Positions 5,690-7,664 of a stretch of 7,664 nucleotides of DNA are shown here, piece after piece. The translations under genes and the position numbers were made by a program. Under the pieces are notes generated by a model. That model worked only from the letters and a program-made list of their open reading frames with translations, was not told the origin of the DNA and did not search any database. The number at the start of each line of letters is the position of its first letter. The first letter of the stretch is position 1. This DNA comes from Fidelibacterota bacterium (lineage in GTDB: Bacteria > Fidelibacterota > UBA2242 > JAFGTP01): the NCBI GenBank assembly GCA_021734005.1, contig JAIPJV010000090.1, positions 1 to 7,664 on the forward strand. Direction: 5' to 3'.

Positions 5690-6796
5690 ATGGATTTACA
5701 TAAAATATTTCAGCACAAGGTCCTGTTAATTTTGGTATTGTTCCTTTTAATCGTTCCCTTATTTATGTGGTGTTTTTGGCTCATTTCTCCACACAAAAAC
5801 CTTAATATGGTTACAGTTGACAAAACTTCAATGACCCAGGAAGGGCTGGAGAGAAAGTCATTATACTGGATATTACATTATAAAAAATATACTAATTTTG
5901 GGAATTTGCCTTCGCTCAAAGATGGCCATTATGGATTTTTACCCCGGGATTGTGATAATTATGCAATCCGTGATCTTGGTAATTTAGACGAACAGGAGAT
6001 AGAAAATCTAGCAGATGTCAACAATCTTATGTTTGTCCTCGATACATACGGCGTTTATAAATCCAATTGGTTTAAGGATTTTAATCTGCCAGCCAGGGAT
6101 AATTTGATCTATGGTGGCTTAAATCAGGGCGATCTTGATCTGATCGATGCAATGCACCGTCGTAACAAGACTGTTATTTTGGAATTCAATAGTATCGTTC
6201 CGCCGACAAGTTCTAATATCAGGCGAAAAATTGAAAATAAATATAATTTTGAATGGACCGGGTGGCAAGGTCGGTTTGTTACCAGTCTGGATACTAATGA
6301 TACTCAATTATCACCGCACCTTATTGAGTTATACAAAAAAAGACATACAGGTAGCTGGCCCTTTCATAATTCAGGAATAGTTTTGATCAATAAAAACAAT
6401 GATATGGTCGTGCTGGAAACTGGAAGAACCCTTGCTCGTCCTTCGCCGATTATTGAAACTGGTAAATATGGCCGCAAAGTTTATGACCTTCCCAAAAAAA
6501 TCCATTATCCTTTTTGGTTTAATATTGTTAAGTCGGATACTAGCAACCGAACAGTTGCTAATTTTAAGATCTATCCAACTCATACCGGTCGCTGCCTATT
6601 AGTAAAATATGGTATTCCCAGAAGTTTTCCCGCTATTATTCAGAATACACGGCCTCCTTACTTTTATTACATGGCTGGTGATTTTTCTGATAATCCGGCT
6701 AAAAATATGGTTACTTCGCATTTCAAAGGAATCACTCTTTTTAGAAAATCTTTTTACGGAGAGGATAATATCAGTAGTAGAAAATCTTTTCTCTGA
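5690..6796 (+). CDS. Membrane-anchored protein of unknown function, probably C-terminally truncated
   Basis: The 368-residue product has a short basic N-terminus, one strongly hydrophobic segment at about 11-32, and a soluble domain of more than 300 residues. This predicts an inner-membrane anchor with the domain outside the cytoplasm. Distinctive stretches are VDKT (43-46), HYGFLP (80-85), LDTYGVY (117-123), IYGGLN (140-145), EFN (165-167), PPTS (171-174), WTGWQGRF (189-196), GIVLIN (229-234) and FYYMAGDFSD (325-334). From memory, similar proteins with the same order of motifs exist in Firmicutes as uncharacterised hypotheticals; I could not check this. I know no catalytic signature and assign no function. 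It is transcribed away from trp and has no visible operon partner. The stop at 6794 may be premature: the frame continues in a family-like manner. Confidence 0.85.
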   Translation: MDLHKIFQHKVLLILVLFLLIVPLFMWCFWLISPHKNLNMVTVDKTSMTQEGLERKSLYWILHYKKYTNFGNLPSLKDGHYGFLPRDCDNYAIRDLGNLDEQEIENLADVNNLMFVLDTYGVYKSNWFKDFNLPARDNLIYGGLNQGDLDLIDAMHRRNKTVILEFNSIVPPTSSNIRRKIENKYNFEWTGWQGRFVTSLDTNDTQLSPHLIELYKKRHTGSWPFHNSGIVLINKNNDMVVLETGRTLARPSPIIETGKYGRKVYDLPKKIHYPFWFNIVKSDTSNRTVANFKIYPTHTGRCLLVKYGIPRSFPAIIQNTRPPYFYYMAGDFSDNPAKNMVTSHFKGITLFRKSFYGEDNISSRKSFL

Positions 6797-6865
6797 AAGT
6801 TTTATTATCCTTTTATGACTAATTTACTTAGAATTGAATATAAGTATAGCAAAAGCATTCATTAG
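6794..6865 (+). other. In-frame continuation past a TGA: probable lost C-terminus of the preceding gene
   Basis: Directly after the TGA the same frame stays open for 22 codons, starting KFYYPFMTNLL, and ends at TAG (6863-6865). If the TGA were TGG, the junction would read SFLWKFYYPFM, an aromatic amphipathic tail of the kind I recall at the end of related proteins (roughly FYWKxYxPMM). The corrected protein would have 391 residues and would end 38 bases before the terminator. A G-to-A nonsense change or a base-call error are both possible. Genome-wide TGA-as-Trp is excluded by the TGA stops in the trp genes. Confidence 0.5.
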
Positions 6866-6903
6866 TTTAAAATTTGTCAGGGATAATTAGCAGTAAAATA
6901 AAT

Positions 6904-6938
6904 AAAAAAGGCCTCTCCATCTCGAAAAGGCCTTTTTT
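6904..6938. terminator. Bidirectional terminator between convergent genes
   Basis: The arms AAAAAAGGCCT (6904-6914) and AGGCCTTTTTT (6928-6938) are perfect 11-base complements around a 13-base loop. A T run follows the hairpin core on both strands, so it can end both the plus-strand gene and the minus-strand LysM gene. It sits in the 166-base gap between them, which otherwise holds only the possible tail of the plus-strand gene. Confidence 0.88.
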
Positions 6939-6962
6939 AAATAGTGATTTGGAATTGAGATA

Positions 6963-7664
6963 TTATTCCTGATTATATAATTCGGTACGGAGTTTTAGAA
7001 TAGTACCAGCTGGAAGTCCTTCTTTCAGATTAATTTTATCCTTATTATCCCGATAAATTATGACCCAGGCATAAGGGCTACCGTATTCTTTTAGGGCAAT
7101 AGAACGTAAGTTTTCATTGTCAGCAACTTCATATTTATAAAAATCATAATTTAATTTGCTTATAGATTCGGCGGGGACATTTTTTAAGTGGAGTTCATAA
7201 TAGGGATAAATTAGATTGGGATTTTCGCCCACCAGATCGTCATTCCATTCCCAGATGTTTTTCCATTTTGATTTATCATCATACAAATTCCTGGCAATTT
7301 TGGCAAGATAATCATGGGGCTTAATCATGTATTTGAGTTCTTTATGGAATTCCGGTTGTACTTCTTTTTCAACCTTTTCCTGAATTTTTTCTACTGTCGG
7401 TTCTTTCTTTTTTGGTTTCTCTGCTGGTTCAGTTTCTTTTGCCGGCATTTTTGGTTTTTCTTTAACTTTTTCAGCTTTTACTTTTTCTTTATCAGTTTCT
7501 ACTTCTTTATTCTCAATTTTCGGCTCAACCTTTTTAGTTTCTTTTTTTTCATCGACCTTTTTGGTTTTTTTCACTTTGACAATTTTTTCTTTATTCGGTT
7601 TCTTTTTTGATTCTATTTTTGGAGCACTGAGGTCGTAAGAGAAACCAAGGCTGGCATTTATAAA
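6963..7664 (-). CDS. Probable outer-membrane barrel protein with C-terminal LysM modules, C-terminal 233 residues (runs off the right edge)
   Basis: The frame is open to the right edge without a stop, so this is the C-terminal part of a longer protein. A GTG at 7574 could be taken as a start but is unlikely to be one. Visible residues 1-12 read FINASLGFSYDL, an alternating hydrophobic/polar pattern that resembles the last strand of an outer-membrane beta-barrel. Residues about 16-106 form a low-complexity linker rich in Lys, Glu, Pro and Val. Two LysM-like modules follow. The first, about 111-160, contains YMIKPHDYLAKIARNLY and NPNLIYPYYEL; the second, about 175-225, contains YEVADNENLRSIALKEYG and LPAGTILKL. 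LysM domains bind peptidoglycan N-acetylglucosamine. Inference: the barrel sits in the outer membrane and the linker lets the LysM modules reach the cell wall. The LysM call is good; the barrel call rests on 12 residues. The stop is TAA, 24 bases from the terminator. Confidence 0.75.
   Translation of the reverse strand, partial: FINASLGFSYDLSAPKIESKKKPNKEKIVKVKKTKKVDEKKETKKVEPKIENKEVETDKEKVKAEKVKEKPKMPAKETEPAEKPKKKEPTVEKIQEKVEKEVQPEFHKELKYMIKPHDYLAKIARNLYDDKSKWKNIWEWNDDLVGENPNLIYPYYELHLKNVPAESISKLNYDFYKYEVADNENLRSIALKEYGSPYAWVIIYRDNKDKINLKEGLPAGTILKLRTELYNQE

Noticed and set aside
6119..6602. Several 60-80 codon frames overlapping the membrane-protein gene on both strands
   Set aside because: They overlap a long patterned protein, have no ribosome sites and encode no recognisable motifs.
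6794..6796. Genome-wide recoding of TGA as tryptophan
   Set aside because: trpE, trpD and trpCF all end at TGA, two of them in ATGA overlaps with the next gene, so TGA is a normal stop here.
6797..6962. Small RNA gene in the convergent spacer
   Set aside because: The only structure is the terminator hairpin; the rest is explained as the tail of the plus-strand gene or plain AT-rich spacer.
7572..7574. GTG as the start of the LysM gene
   Set aside because: The frame remains open upstream to the window edge with barrel-like residues, and no ribosome site was seen; the gene is better read as partial.
7314..7610. Phe-rich plus-strand frame
   Set aside because: It is the antisense image of the Lys/Glu-rich linker (AAA/GAA read as TTT/TTC) and not a membrane protein.

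Overview
This window is dominated by most of a tryptophan biosynthesis operon read on the minus strand. In transcription order it runs trpL (leader peptide), attenuator, trpE, trpG, trpD, a trpC-trpF fusion, and the first 226 codons of trpB, which leaves the window at position 1. Gene junctions are tight: two 4-base ATGA overlaps, one 20-base overlap, and a 37-base gap before trpB. trpA is probably just outside the window, but it is not seen here.

The most informative non-coding stretch is the 409 bases between trpE and the divergent plus-strand gene. It encodes a 31-residue leader peptide with a WWWQW run. Its mRNA contains three mutually exclusive pairing segments ahead of an intrinsic terminator (12-bp stem, GAAA loop, eight U). 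This is a complete ribosome-mediated transcription attenuator: tryptophan starvation would stall the ribosome at the Trp codons, free segment 2 to pair with segment 3, and let transcription reach trpE.

The right third holds two unrelated genes facing each other across a probable bidirectional terminator. The plus-strand gene (5690-6796) encodes a single-pass membrane-anchored protein of no known function. Its frame continues past a TGA into a Trp/Tyr-rich tail that looks like the natural C-terminus, so the gene may carry a nonsense mutation or a sequencing error. The minus-strand gene (6963 to the right edge) is the C-terminal part of a larger protein: a segment resembling a closing beta-barrel strand, a long Lys/Glu/Pro linker, and two LysM-like modules. 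This suggests an outer-membrane protein that grips peptidoglycan.

The organism appears to be an AT-rich Gram-negative (diderm) bacterium using the standard code, since TGA serves as a stop in trpE, trpD and trpCF. The possible barrel-LysM protein would fit the FCB superphylum or a related candidate lineage, but I cannot name a taxon. The operon layout (leader attenuator, separate trpG and trpD, fused trpC-trpF, TrpE of enterobacterial type) resembles that of Vibrio-like gammaproteobacteria and coryneforms. In a host of another phylum this would suggest horizontal acquisition. I see no tRNA, rRNA, CRISPR array or insertion sequence.
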